64,000 nucleotides of DNA, from NCBI RefSeq assembly GCF_030936135.1, contig NC_082618.1, forward strand, positions 7,909,034-7,973,033, given 5' to 3'. The position numbers and the translations under genes are program-made. The stretch comes from Gavia stellata. Lineage: Eukaryota; Chordata; Aves; Gaviiformes; Gaviidae. Of the stretch, positions 36,509 to 51,500 are shown piece by piece; positions within the stretch are counted from its first letter, which is position 1, and each line of letters starts with the position of its first letter. The notes beneath the pieces are model-generated. The model was not told the origin of the DNA. It did not search any database and saw only the letters and a list, made by a program, of their open reading frames with translations.

Positions 36509-39500
36509 TCACATAGTATTGTAGAGGGGATTGGTTGTCTGCTTTTTATCATTGGTCTTTTTGAGCCTCCTCAGAGGGTGAGTTCTCCCGTGCTGCTGCC
36601 GCGGTGCGACAGCCAGACCTCGAGCCGGTGACAAGGAGTCCAGGACCTGCACCTGGAGCAGCGGAGGACCCTCCTCGGAGCTAGTCCACGTCGGATCTGC
36701 GCTGGAAAACAAACTCTGCTGGCTGGAGCCGCACTCTTTGGCGTACTGAGCTAGCGGCCGCTCCACCGGCTTGCTCTGGGCAATGCACTCGGCTGTTCTG
36801 AGCTGTTCCACAAAATGCTTAGTGGGCTCTGGGGAAGAAAGGCGATGCTTTCCGCACGCGCTTTCTGAGCCCCTCTCCAACCTCCCCCCCCGAAAGCCTC
36901 GACCGAGGGCAACGCAGGTGAGAAGTACCGGGTTGGCATCGGAAGAAGCTGACTCCCTCTCGGATAAGTCATCCTTGGAGAGGTCCAGGCAGTCCAGTTT
37001 AGCCAACGATGCCGAGCGTTTCATGTGGGAGGGTGTGGTGAGCCCCGCGTGCCGGATCCGAGCCTCTATTTCCTTCGCTCGCTGCCTAACCAGCCCAGGG
37101 CTGTTGCTGCGCTCCTCCACGCTGTGGCTGCTGGAGCTGTGGGGGAGGCTGTAGCACAGGAAAGAGATGTCCAGAAGGTCCATGTTCTCAGCACATTGGC
37201 TGGTGAAGTCCTCGCCGCTCAGCTGCCTCGAGGTGCCGGCACCCCCCCTGCAGAGAGGCTGGGGTCTGTCCCTGAATGGGAGAGTCACGTCTCCCTCAAT
37301 GCCACGTGGCGTGTCCGGCTCGTCGTCTGTACCCGTGCTCTGCTCAGTGACGCCTTCCAGGTGAATTACGTAGGGGTAAGAAGAGCAATCTAGGCTTGCC
37401 GAAGGTGTAGAGGTCACCTGGGCAGAGGGGGAAGCAGCACTGAGGTGAACAGATAACCCACCACCTTCCTCGCTGGGGCTGCTCACAGTGAAGGTGGCCT
37501 GCTTGTGTACCGCGTGCTCCGGCAGCGAGAGATTTACCAGCGTCAGAGCTCTGAGACAGGTCGGTGCCTTCTCTGAGCACAACGAAGGGTTCAAGTTTTC
37601 ATCTAAAGATGGGACGGCTGCAGCCAGCCCGCCCTGCTCACAGCTTGCGTCGGGGCGCTCTGCAGACTTGACTGTGGGAGTGTATTCGATGATTTCAATT
37701 CTCTTTGGGAGGAGGGAGGGCAGGGATGGCTCCTCCGTCCCATCAAATGGGACCACTGTCCTGCACTCTTGTGCCGTTCCCTCCTGCCGCGGGCTGGGCT
37801 CTGCAGGCAGGGACTCCTGTGCAGAGGAGGCAAGGAGTGCAGGCAGGTGTCTGCCTGCAGGCAGCTCGACCCCGGGAGGCAGCAGCAGCTCCTCGGCACC
37901 TGGACCCTGCGCCTTGTCACCTTCCAGAGCCAGCTCCAGGGGCGGCTCCTCGCTCTTCCCCCGCAGCAGGAGCTCGGCAGCAGGAGAGTCGTTCCTGGAG
38001 TTCTTGCGGGTCGGCAAGATGCAGACCGGGGGTGCGTGCTGGTGCTCCTGCTCCTGTCTCAAGCGCTCCTCGAACTCCAGGGTGGCTCGCCGGACGGAGC
38101 CGGGGCACCACTTGGGCTCAGGGTTGATGGAGGCACGAGGCTCTTGCTGCTCCCCCCCAGGGCTGCTTTCCTCCAGGTCTGATTTACCAGAAGATGGCTG
38201 CAGGGAGGGGGCAGCTTCTTGCTCAGCTTGCAGAGGGTCCTTCTCCTTTTCCTGGTGTCCAGCACAGGCTCCTTCGCTCTGTTCCACCCTTTCCGATGCC
38301 CAAATTGCCTCCACTGGCAGGTCATGCACCGTGTTCCTCTTTGGCGTCTGGGTGAGGTTGGCTGAACCCTCCTTCTGCTGGGCAGGTCCTGCTCCCTGGT
38401 TGATTGACTCGATCTCTGTGATAATTTCCTTCACAGAAATGGCGTTTTCGGAGTGGGACCTCGTGAGATGGCCTGCGCTAGGCAGCTCGGGGACCTCCTG
38501 CAACACAGAAAGAGGAGAATAACAAAGTGGATCAGCTGCACTGACACAGAGCAAACGACAGCGGCTTAAAGGAAATGGGGGTGCACGTCCCCAAAGGAAC
38601 AAAAAGCGCAAGTGCCAGTGTGTGGGCATAGATTACAGGTGCCGTGATCACTAATGTAGAAGCATTATTGTCTGTGGGACTGCATTTAACATATTCCAGG
38701 CTGGATTTTCACCTAGACTGAGATTTAAGAACTTTTATTTACTTGCCACAAACTCCAAGGGAAATTTATCCTTTTTTTTTTAATAAAGTCGAGTTAACAA
38801 AAAAAATCCAAATGCTGCTAAACGTGCAGCTTTGACCTGAAAACATGAAAGATTCTGCTCACGTACGGGAGTGAACAGAAGTACAGCGTAAAGAATGACT
38901 GAGCGCTGAAATGCTTTGGTTTCCCGGAGGAAAATGGCCAGCAAGGCTCCCCCATCCGCACAGACGCTCCTTCTGCCAAATCGCTGGAGAGAGCGTTGGC
39001 CTATTATATTTGGAAGAGCCTTATTGCCTCACATGGAGATGGAAAAGATTCAAGCAATGCAGCGTGGAATTTAAATAAGAGAGGCTCCTAGAAAATGATG
39101 GCCCCGGACATCATCAATCCCTGCGAGAGCCCTGCAGGGTGGAAAGCGATTATATGAGAAAGGTACCTCAATTCAGAGGTTACTAAATTTTGTCGGGAAC
39201 ATTTCTCTACCCAGGAGAGAAGCGAGCCATGACGTGCCCGATCCCATCACCCCAGGCCTGGAGAGGCTCATTCTCATCCTTCATCAGTGGAAGCTCTACA
39301 TCTGCCTTGATTTACTATCCCAGTGCTGGTGCTTCCCAACCAGGGAAAGGCGCCAGCTTTGTCCCATTCTTTGGTGGATTTCTCAAGTCAGATAAATATC
39401 CGCACAGGTTCGGGATGCTGGCCGGCCTCGGCTGTTCAGGGTTCAGCTGCATTAGTAGGTCAAGTCCCACCTACCTGCTCTCCTGATGCAAAACTCAAAA

Positions 39501-42500
39501 ATAAGTTTCTCATGAGAACTGCACAGGAGGTCAGGTCAAGGTCGACTCAGCCAGTGCCCTGCCACTGCCAGCAAGCAGATGTTTAAGGAAAAAGTGCAGA
39601 AAAGGGCAAGCATCTAAAAGTGAAGAAAAGGGGAAGCATCTAGCAATCCCTCCCCAAACAGCTACCCTGTTCAGTGAAAGCCAGGACTAGAAAATCCCGT
39701 CCACAGCAACCTCACAGCAAGAGAACTACCCACAGATAGGTTCAAGCAGCAGTTCCTAAAAAAATAAGGAAATTATTTTAACCTTTTGTTGTTCTTCATC
39801 TGTGGAAGAGTCATCCGATGCCTGAGGAGAGTTTCCAGAGCTGTTCCTTCGAGCATCTGCACCCCTGTCCGCAGCAGGCGGCACTTCCAGCACGGGCACC
39901 CTGGAGACCCCGTTCCTTCCACTCCCTTGCTCCTCCGTCCTGGAATGGGAGCAGGTGCGTGGCCGGCTCTCCTGGGAAAGCTCCACAAATTTCTCCAAAG
40001 CGCTGAAGAAATCAATCCTGTCTGTACTGAGGTCTGTCACTTCGGGCTGGGGATTCTGTTGGAGACTCGGGGAATTTTGGTTTGGGGATTGGGGAAAGTC
40101 TTTTAAGCATGAAGTGAATTCTTCCATGGGAACCAAGTGCACGTTCATATCAGGCTTAAGGGCATCTTTTTCTAGATCGTCCACTGTCAAATCAGGAAAC
40201 TCTGTTATTTCCAAGGGGTGCTGGAGTTGCATTAAGGCCTCAGAAGCATGGCAGTTATCAGGGGGGACAGAGTCTACACAACATCCTGCCGTACAGCCAT
40301 TGATATTGTTCAGGTTCAGCTTGTCCTCCATCTGCTCAGTGTGGAAGTCTCGACACGTAAACTCTAGGTGGATCCTTCTCTCCTTCACACACATCTCCTC
40401 TATCATGTTTGCATCCTCTGGGAGCTGCTGCTCCCTGTCTAGCTCAGCTGAGTAGATGGGAGACATCGGCTGCTGGTTGTCGTTGGTCTTGGCCTCTGAG
40501 ATCTGGTCGGCCGAGGTGGTGATCTCCTTTTTGTTCAGCTCCAGCCCAGACTTGCAGATGGGCTCGTGATGGTCCGAGAGGTCACTGTCTGAGTGCGAGC
40601 GCCACAGTTTGTTATGCCGCTGTTTGCTGCGGGGAAGAAAAGCAAATGAAAACATCGAGTAGTGTTTTCACATACCAGAGCCAGACCCACCTTGCTGTAA
40701 GAGGACGCAACCTACGTGAAAAACCGTGCCCAATACTGGAGTCACTGACCACAACTGCAGCTTCACCTGAACAGTTCAGGGCCAAACCTGCTGCTGGAGA
40801 AGTTGATCCAATAACAAGCCACTTTCCAGTAGCTAAATCCCACTGCACTCTTCTGCTCCACACACATGGATATACTGATAAAATACCCAGCAGTATTTTA
40901 TCAATCTACTCAACAAATGCAGTATTTAATTGACTACAGAATTTGGTCCTTTCTGAGCCTGCCAGCGCTCTTCCATTTGCTAGCAGGCGAGAAATGACCA
41001 GAAGAGACAGGGTCCCCGGTCCTGGACATGAGTGGATGGTGGACATCGAACAAAGTCCAATCTCCCCTGTGGCTCCTTCTTGGAATAGCTTCAGTGATCA
41101 ATAACTGGGCTCTGGCAACCAAGAGGGTAGGGTGGGTGAGTGGATGTGGGTGTGTGTAAAAGACATCCTCGGCAGTCAACAAGCAGCCCAAAACACCACC
41201 TGCCTTTCACAGGAAGGAAGCTCGAGAGTTCTCCAGCTCTTGGAAAGCCCCTTTAGGAAGGCCTGAGCAGCCACAAGGCCAAGCAACCTCCAGGGACTTT
41301 GCACCACCCTCCTTATCCCCACCTGCCAAAAAACCCAGCCCATGGCCCTGGGCTTACAGAGAGCTAAGGAGACAACTTCTCGCCGTGAAACCACACCAGC
41401 TAGCCATGTCTGCAAGGGCTTTGCTGAGTGACCATGACCACAGGGCTGTGCTTCCACCGTTTGCCCCTAGGAGGAGAGCAGATACCGCAGAAAGGTCCTT
41501 GGATCTGCAGGAGACCTTGCAAAACCTCCCCAGTGCCTTTGCAGTGGGAGCAGGCGCTCCCTGACACATCCGTTGGCTGCATAAGTTAATTAACAGATGC
41601 TGTTGAACTGATCGCAATGTACCAGTTTAGTTGTGGATGCCCAACAGCTAAGGAAAACAATCCATCGCAGATTTAGCCTTCCAACCCCATAATCGACTAC
41701 AACCTTCATGTTTGAGACGGCAGAATCAGATCCTTTCGGAGGAGAGGAGGGTCAAGCCTAGAGGCCAAGAGGCACTGCTCTGGGGTGCACGTGCTGTCTC
41801 TAATGGGTTTTGGAGCTAAGTTTGACACTGGCAGCAGAACCAGGCTTGTCCGTGAGGCAGGTTGTTGCTGAGGCTCTGTATGGGATGCCAAAGATTTCCT
41901 GCGTCTCTGCTCATGTAACCTGGGGAGAAGTTGTTGATGTTTTCTGCGGGCACTTCCCACCCTGGCGCTTCAGTGCTCAAATCCGGCACTCTGCTGCACA
42001 TCTCATTTGAAAGTCAAAACTACCCTTGCGCATGAAGGAACCAAACTTGCCTAGCACAGCCTTGATCTAAGAATCCAAAGAGATGTTAACAGCCACTGGG
42101 AGAGGAGTATTGTATTTTAACTGTAACTTTTAATCTCACACTTCCTCCAGTCTTCCAACCTGAAAGAGGTGCTAAAAGCAGGGTCAGAGACCAGGAGCCC
42201 ATGTCCCTTCCTAGAGCCCACAGCCACCTCTCGACCTTCCTGGGCAGCGTTCCTGGCGCTGGGGAGAAGAGCCCGCGGCAGCCCAGGCGCTCGGTGTGCC
42301 AGGCACGGCACAAGGTCTGGGGGCAGCACCAGGGCTGGCCAGCTTGTGCCTACCCCGGCCGTGGACCAGGACCCCCCCCACCTCCCACCAGGCTGCAGCC
42401 CGCTCTCCAGGCTCCGGTATAAAACTACTGCTCTTGATTCACAAGCTGCACAAGGCATAGGGGATCCCAAACACTGTTTTCCTGTAACTTACCCGTAACT

Positions 42501-45500
42501 AATAAAAGAAACAGGGCTGGCTCAGCCTTTCTGTGACTATCACCAGAGGGGGACAGTTTAACTAACCCCAGAAGTATGACAGTCCCAAAGAGCAAAACAC
42601 GCTTGTTGTTGTGACTAAAAGCAGGCAGGGGGTTTTCATTTTACAGCTGGAAAACATATCCCAGTTGCTATAACCCCAACACAAAACCGTAACTAGATAG
42701 TGCGAGCACATGGCTGCCCTCACATACCTTCCCTCTGAAATCGGAGCAGTCACATGAGTGTGAATCTGTTGGGTTTTTGTTTTTGTTTTTTTTTTACCTG
42801 TCCTGGAATACAGCAGCAATAAACAAGGCAGCCAGAGGGCAAAGCTAAATAACACAGAGAAGAAAGAGGAGAAAAAGCAGTTTGGAGCTGAGAAAGGAAC
42901 CGCATAAAGAGGGACTGTTTCTGCAGCACAGAGAGGCCATTCCTTGCTTCAGTGAAGCTTCGCTTACTGCGGGCTTTTTAGTCTTACACACACAGATGTA
43001 ATGCACTGCTCTTGCATTTTTTAAAGCCTCACGAGTAATCCTGTTTGTGCCATTGTATGGGGACTTGCAGAGTAGGTCAGGAGCAGTGGTGTGCTTAAGT
43101 GGGAGGGGAGCTACACACCGTATAAATGATGGCAACAAGAAAGGTTTACCTCCCGAAAAATGTATTGCTGGAAGACAGGAAAAAAAAATATCCTTAACCA
43201 AAATGTTTGTACAGGGTGGCTTTGCAGGTGTGCCACCAACTACCGGACTGACAGATAACCTAAACCAACTGCAGGGCTGAGGGCTTGAAGATGTGATATA
43301 CCAGCTGCTACCCGCCCAGGGCTCCTCAGAGGTTTTCCCAACCTGTTGCAAAGGATGCTAGCATGCTTTTCCCGTCTGAAAAGCTGCTTTTCCTCTATCC
43401 AGTTTACCAGTTAGATCTAATTTCCCAGTCTGCCCAGTGCTACAGAGCACACCATACTGGTCAGGTCACCTCTAGCTCAGAGTTAAGCACTGACCTTTAT
43501 TAACGGGTGCCAGCAGCACGTTTCGTGTCACACGAGGCACCAAAAGGCAGGTGTGGCGTCTGTCTGAAAGGATTTCCATCTGGAAGAGCACAATTTCTTA
43601 AAATACCTATTCCACCATGATCTATCCTGAGACTCAATACTACTTGGCTGCTTTTTCAGAGAGAAATAGGGTCATTATGGCAGTCACTGTTTGGGGAGCA
43701 GGGGGAGAGCAAAGCAGGCATGGGAAGAGGTGGAGGACAAAGATCCCATGGGTGCACCTGATGAGGGAATAAGCTGGGAGGAGCCCTCAGGTTGCTAATC
43801 TATGCAGAGAGGGAAAGAGGAAGCACGCTTCAGCGACAAAAAGGAGCTTGCATCAGGGATTTGGTGTAAAAGTCAGGAATCCAGACCTGGCCCAGCAGCA
43901 GAGACAGCCAGACTGCTGGGGGCAGGCAGAGAGCAAAGGAGATCATTAGCACGGAAAAAGGGAAGGGAGGTCTTCGCAAGTGGATAGGACAGACCCAAAG
44001 GGACAAAACCAAGCAGAAGACAGAGATGAGAAGCGCGCCCTAAAGAGGGCACGTGAGTACCTGAGTTGCTGTAAAGAACAGCGTAAGGCAGGCACCTTTC
44101 AACGGCACTAAGAAGCTATGAAATAATTACTTTGGTCAAAACACACTAAGAGCCACCACCTCCTGGGGCAGGAGGCTCAGTTTGGGTAATTCTGCTTGCT
44201 TCAGACCTGCTCCCTGGCAAAGCACACCAGGATCCTAAACAAAATACCGTAATCTGGCAAAACACGAAGTATCACTACCTCCTTCCAGCTGATCACGTGA
44301 AGACATTGCTTAATACAGCTTACAAGTGGATTTCTCAGAAACATGCAATATTTACGTCTTTTTGCTAATCAGGTGATAGGCTGGGGATTACAACACACTC
44401 GCCCATACCCAGGCCCAGCTCCAGACCAGCCTCAGGACTCCATACAGGAATAAACACCGCTGTTGCAATGCACAGAACATCCTGTCCCCTCCCCTAACAC
44501 CAACACTTACCGAAGGGATCTAAATAAAACCAGACCAGCTGTTGAGGAGGGGCATGTTCAACAGGGAACTGTAAGGCTGAGATGGAGACAAAGCGAGTTC
44601 CCTGCCAAGTGATGTTACAAGCAATAGGAACATCATTTATCTCTGCTGGAGTCTGCACAGCTCAATGCTGCGTTCGGATGGCAATTCACGGGATGCTACT
44701 CTCTAAAAAACAGCCTCCTAAAAGCTCTTTATTACACCCATTTTCCCAGGCTCAGCTGAGATAACCCATGAAAAGAGAGCGCTATCTTCCCCAAGACCAT
44801 CATGAACTTACATAACGCAGTGATGGAAGTTCTAATTAAAATAATGGAGTCAATCATCTAAGCGTTATGCCTTAACATGGGTAATCCGGGTCATTCCTTC
44901 CACTCACCTGGCCAGCAGGATCCCTTGGTATTCCTCCAGCTGCCGCATAAAGCTGGGGTTGGGCTTGGTGACGGTGCGCCGTTCCTTCACGTAGTCGTAA
45001 GCCCTGTCCAGGTTCCAGCCGTACTCCTTCATGGCATAGGCAATCACCGTGGACGCCGAGCGGCTCACTCCCATCTTGCAGTGCACCAGGCACTTAGAAC
45101 CGTTTTTCCTGAGATGGGAGAAAGACAAAAGAGGATCATGAAATAGAAAATGCGGCCTCTGAGAAGCTTAAGAAAACAGCAACTTCTTTACCAGAGAATA
45201 ATCAAACACATTTTCAACACTGTGGCCACAGCTGAAGTCTGTGATGTGATCTGATAATCCAATTTACAAACTGGAGCAAGACACACAAAGGAAGTGAAGA
45301 ACAAAGTCTTAATATTCTTAACAGCTTTTGTTACAACAGCTCTTCTGAAGCTTTTATCGCAAAGTGGACAAACATCGGTTGTTCGCAGAAATTTATTAAG
45401 ATTGCTAAAGACTAATATGGCATGCTTGAACTCAGCCCAAAAGGCCCACTGGTATTAAGCAATATTCCAAATAAAAAGGACATCTATTACACAAATGTGG

Positions 45501-48500
45501 CGTCACAGGTTAGAAACACATCCCTGGAAGGTACTGAGCAGTGCAGGGCAGCCCCTAGCAGAGTCATGTTCTTCTACTGCTAACTTTTGATGGCATATTA
45601 TTGGGTTTGGGAATTGGCTGGACAAGACCAACGTTGCTTTAGTCAAGTGTTTGAAACCCTACCTAGCCTCCATCCACGTCTCTCAAGACACTGGTAGGTG
45701 TAAATCCAGCCAAAAGCCCCATGGACCAACCTGGCAGATTCTTATTGATACCACCATTTCTTAGGCGTGTCTGTAGGTAGAAAGCTCACCCTCCCGCTCT
45801 GTTTATAGCGGTCCTTCACCTCGGTACGCGTCCAAACGCAAGTGAGTGGAAAAGATGACCTCCCCATGGGTGGAGGCAGAGACCTCAAATGACGGCTGCA
45901 GTGCAGAGCCCTGCTGCAATCAGATGGAAGATCCTTCCGTTTTAATCCCTTTTTTCTTATTGAAGGCAAAGCAAACAGTGCCTTTGAGTGGAATGAGAAG
46001 TTACTCTGCTTGGTGAGGCTGGTACAGAGCCTGAAAGGGCAGCCAGCACTCTGCTCCAAGGAATTAAAAAACATTTGTCTGCCACGAAATACGAGGAGGA
46101 AGGCTACAGCCCTTCTCTGTGAGCTCCGTGCGCCGGGCGGCATTGGCAGGGAGGAGGCTCAGAGAACTTTGGTTTGGCACCTTTCATTTTCTCCTTTAAG
46201 TGCTAGGTTTTCTGCATTGCCAGCCACGTGAAGTTGCCACAGGACAAACCGGGAGGCCACAGAGCACGCACAGTCATGTGCCTCGACAGGCTCAGACCTC
46301 AGCTGCTCGCAGCTGTCTGAGCCTGTACCTGCATCCACGCTCCCCAGACACTCGGCGAGAGATGTCTGCGCTGTTTCGGGTACACTGGCTATAGCAGCCT
46401 TTAGACGGTTCTAAGACATTCTCAACTTTGCAAAGCACGTTAGTTAAAACATTGCAGTGCTTTTGGTGATTAAAAAAAACCCCAAACACAACAAGCAGAC
46501 AGGGCAAAAAAGGGGGTACAGTAATCGCCCCAATTTGGAAGATTATTAACTTATATCACCTCATACACAGTACCGAGGTCCAATCATTTAAACCCCAATG
46601 GAAAATACTCTGGGCAGGAGAATGCTTCTGAGGATGACAACTATTCAAAAAACAATACTTAAGGGAATACAATGATGTCTTTTAAAGAAACCATCTTAAA
46701 TAAAATAAGTCATGAGCCATACTCAAACAAGCCAGCTTTTAAAGGCTATGAGAAATTGCAAGCACCAGCTATGGTTAAGAGATGACAGACTTCTATAATG
46801 GAAATAATACTTTAAAGGCAACATATGCCTATCTGCTTTTTGACCAGTTTTCCCCTAAGAAGGCTGCTGAATTAACTGGAGACAGCTCATATAACCGGGA
46901 TGCAGTTCTTTGCAGTAAAAAGGCCCTACTTTCAGCATCTGCTATCAGATTCCTCACTGTAACTGACAGCTCAGAGACCTCCACAGGCATTTACTCCTGT
47001 TGAAGGCAAGAGTTTGCTCTGGAGCATTACACCACAAAAAATCACTCCCAGACTGTGGGCTTCATCATACAACCTCACAATGCAGGGAACAGCTTACGTT
47101 TGTGTTTGGCTTATAAGGTTTTGCTTCTTACTTTTGTTAAACCCTGTTTGATTTATTACTGCCCTTTTCTCCCACCCGCACCTCTGCAGATCCATTGCAT
47201 TTCCTAAGCAGCAGGCAAACTCTTAGCTCTCTACAGTACAGGAACGATCTCCTCCACTGTTTGCCTGGACTGCAACTGGGCAGAAAGCCCTCACTAGTCC
47301 CACCTGCTCCTTGTACAAGCACCCGCAAGAATGAAAATTTGTGGAAGGCAACTCTAACACTTAGACAGAAACTACAAAATGGAAATGCTTTGATCCTAGA
47401 CAGGCAGGGAGGAAAAGTAGTTAAAATCAGTAGGAAAATATAAAATGCGTAGTTTAAGTCTTCTAAATAAGTGTGTTCTGTTCTGAAAAGACTTACTTTG
47501 CCTTGGAGATGAATTTGTAGGTGTCATTCCAATAAGCCAGAAGATCTGTTGCTTCTTCGTCATATACCCGAATATTATGGTATTCGAAGAGCCCAGGGAA
47601 GAAGTTATCTATCTCTCGAGTCACATTCAAAATATACCGCACCCTGCATGGAAACAGACAGGGGATAAAAATGCAGAGTGTGCAGAACACAGCAAGTTCA
47701 GAGAGGTATCACAGCTGCTACACAACAGCCCTGCCTTGCTTTGCGAGTGGCGAAACTCAAAGCATTTGAAGTTGCAGTCTTGAACATACCTCCTTGGAAA
47801 CCAGGACTTAACGCAAGGAAGCAGTGGCTAACACAGACAAAAGGTTTTGCTGAGCAATTTAGAGCCAAGCCTCTGATAAAAGGGCTTCCATCCATACCGG
47901 ATGGAAACTTCCTCTACAGCACGTCAGGTTACACTGCTTGCCCACTATCTCTCTATTCTAAGTGTTAGCAACACTTGTGTCACAGGAGCTCCTGCACAGT
48001 CTGCGCAATTAGTGCTCAGGCACTTTCTCAAAGCCCCTTTGCGAACCTCTCCTCCTGCTGCACCAGCAACACAGGGAGATTGAAGGCATAAGCTCGTGAG
48101 CATCACCATAGTTAAACAAATGCATAAAATAACTACAGAGAGATGTAACAGACAATGAGCCACTGGGGAGGATTTATTTCTTATCCCTAAATTTTCTGGA
48201 AAGGAATCTGCTAGAGAAAGCATATGGTATTTATGTACACTAATTCCAGTATTTTTACCCCTGAGGGTTACTCGTAAGATGCTTCTGAACTGCACTCATG
48301 CTGGGACATCAGACTGAACGAGGGAGTGACATCCCTTTTTCCCTAGCAGGTATGAGATCCCTGGCAGTCAAGTAGGACCTGTCTGACCCAAGGAAACTGC
48401 AGCAGACCCTGAGCTGAATGAAGAGAGTCCATTTTGCCTGGCTGATTCTCCGAGGCACAGAAGTATGCCATCGATTCAATTCAGCAGAGTGATTAGTTTT

Positions 48501-51500
48501 TTCCACTGGATTGGCACAAATAAGCCAAACCCGTAAATAACGATTTAATTGCAAAATCTTGGTGCTTAGATCCACCTGGCCTAGAGAAAGGACACTCTAA
48601 GCTTAAGCCTGAAAGGTAGAAAGGGCAGGAGACAGAGGAACCCATCAGTGCTAAGCCCGAGAGCTACAGGACTTTACTTCCTACTGGGCCCCACTCAAAG
48701 CAACAAATGCTCTTTTACATATTTTCCTTCCTGCCGCAGTCCGGAGGTCCAGACTCCGAAGTGCCTCTGTAATTGTGAGACCTCAGTCCAGAACAACGGG
48801 CTGGAGCAGAGGGCACAGAGCCAACTACACAGCATCCAGTTAAGTAATTGCAGCTTTTTGCTACTTATAGCTATGAGATTGCTGGCTTCCTTTGTTCGCC
48901 AAGGGGATGTCAGTCAAGGTCAGGGAACAAGATTCTTTGACTTTAGGGTGCCTGTTTGTGGGACGCGGAGTTTGGAGGAAGCACGAGCTTGTTCAGATCT
49001 GCAAACCCTTTGGTAAGACTGAGGTTACACAGCAGGTATGGAATAGAGTTTGTTGCATAGACAAGTGTTGAGGCCAGGCTCTTGCTTTCAAGGTGATGTC
49101 CTGAAGCTACTTACCCTCTGTTCTGCAAGTCTTCCAAATTGGAGGCATTCCATTCCGAGCCCTGCAGGGAAAACATGCAAAGGGACACATCAGCCAGACG
49201 GAAGGCATGGCCAGACAACTGATGGAGGGAGGGACTGTGACCAGTGAACTGGAGGAGGAAGCTGGCCAGCCAAGCGTTGGAGAGCAGGGGATCTTTTGAG
49301 TAAAGGGGTACACAGAAGACCGGTAACAGGGCTGATGTTCAGCACCTTATCTCACCCTGTTAACTAGATCTATTCTGAAGCAACAAGCAGCTCTGCAAAG
49401 CAGGAGCCCAGCACCATATGCTGGCACTTCCTCCAAACCGCTGACTAATCAACCTCAGCAAAGGCGAGACCACTCCACCCTTTCCCTGGAGGCTGCTGCC
49501 AGCTCTACCCCACAGAAGAGAGACTGCCTGCATTTAAAAACCATCCAGGTGCTCTTTATACATGAAACAGCCATCTCACACATCAAAGGAAGCAACACCA
49601 TAAGCTCACTTGGGTTACACCTCTTCTCCCCACGTTCAAAGCCTGTGTGAGCAGAGAAATAAAGACATTTAACCCTGGCTAGCTAACCCTCTTCTCTGCA
49701 ACACACAGGGCCTCCAAGTTGCTCGCTTCCTGCTCGAACACATAAACCCTGACTGAGGACAAAACCACTCAGACAAAGGCTTCCTTCAAAATTTAAGGTG
49801 CACAAGCTATCTGCTTCCCTGCCCTACAATAGCTCCTAAATAGAAAGACGGTTCAGATGAAGGAGTAAGCAAGAGAGACCCAGGCAGCATGACCATCACC
49901 AGCAGAACAGCACTGCTCACGGCTGCTCCCACAACACAGGCTTCCACATCGCCCCAGGGCCAGGAGAGGCATAGTCAGGGCAAGCCAGCTCTTGGAGCAT
50001 ACCCCCTGCCCGCCTGCCTGCAAACCCTGTCAGCCTGACAGCAAGAACCTCCCAGGCTCGCAGAAGCAGCGGTGTCCACCCAGAGGATGGGTCGCTGCTT
50101 GCCCCAGAAAGCCTGCACAGGCACCCCGTGTCTGAGATGGGGGAGCTCCAAGAGCTCCGACTCACAGGCACGCACTTGCGCCCATGACAGCGCTTGCAGA
50201 AAAGTCCTGAGCACTCACAACCTGCCCCTAGATGTACAGGCTCAGGAAAGGGCTGCGCTACTATTCTGGTACCTACTGGGGACAAGTCTGTTGTCTTGTC
50301 TTGACACTTCAGGAATACAACAAACAAAAAGCAGCTGGTTCTTCCCAAACTGAACCACTTCCTAAGAGAAACTGTCATAATGAGGACACCATTCAAAGGT
50401 TCAGCACAGATGGGACTCTGAATTTCGAGCAGAATCAAGGGGCAAATGTTACATGCCGTGGTAGCCCAGATTTCAACAGAACCCATGGCCTTCAGTCACA
50501 GATCAGGTCAATCCCAGCAAAATCCAGTGCTGTGCACAATCTGAAGGACTATGGGGGCTCCTGCTATTCAGTATCTGCCAACAAACATATTTTGATCCCT
50601 GCCGTATTTATTCTAGCCACCCAGACTTACTTAGTTTCATGTTGCCTCTTTCTGGCCAAGGAAGAATAATTTAATTCAGGCCTGGGAAACACCAGTTTTC
50701 ACAGGTATGGAGAACAATGCTGCAGTGGTGAAAGCCTTTTCTCCTGTCCTTTGATCCACAATCACCAACATCATCAGGTCTCTTATTTCCTGCCTAGTTA
50801 TTTTAGCACTCCCTAAGTGGGATCCCACTGGGCTCTTGCCTCCACCTGAAGGAAACAGCTCCATACCTTCCAGAGACCTCACTGTACAACTTTGCCTTGC
50901 AGTACACACGCTTCTGAATTAAGCTGGTGCCCAGCCCCAGCAGCACTGCTCCTCACCGCAGAGCTGCTTTGCGAATACTTCTATTCCACACATTAGCCAC
51001 AGCTCCTCTCCTTAGTGCTGCCTGCAAGCCTTGTTTTAAAGGTCTTGTTCCCATTAAATGCACTCAGAGCCAAGACTCCAAGCCCTGCAGCGGCCCGAAC
51101 TGCCTATACTGCTTCTGACTAGCACTGTAAGCCTGTAGCAGGTCTCTCTCTCTGGAGAGCACATAGTCTGCAGGAAAAAAAAACCCAACCCATTAACTGT
51201 GATACTTTAAGTTTCCTGGCTCTACCCCACCACGATTTCTTGGGAGCGCTCACATTAACATACACCATCCCTTCTGAGCCACGGCACTAAGCTTCAGGAG
51301 ACTGGGAGAGGCCCTCTCCATTTGGAAAGACCAGCTGGTCCAAGAGGAATGGCTTTGTTTAAAGTTGAGCCAACCTCATAGGCTAGACAGCCCAACCGAA
51401 CCTGTGTCCGTTGCTTCAGGGCTGGGAAATCCAGCGGAGCACTGACTCACCAGAAGGAGGTGCAGTAATTAGGCAGGCCCCAGCAGCAATGAAAGGCAAC

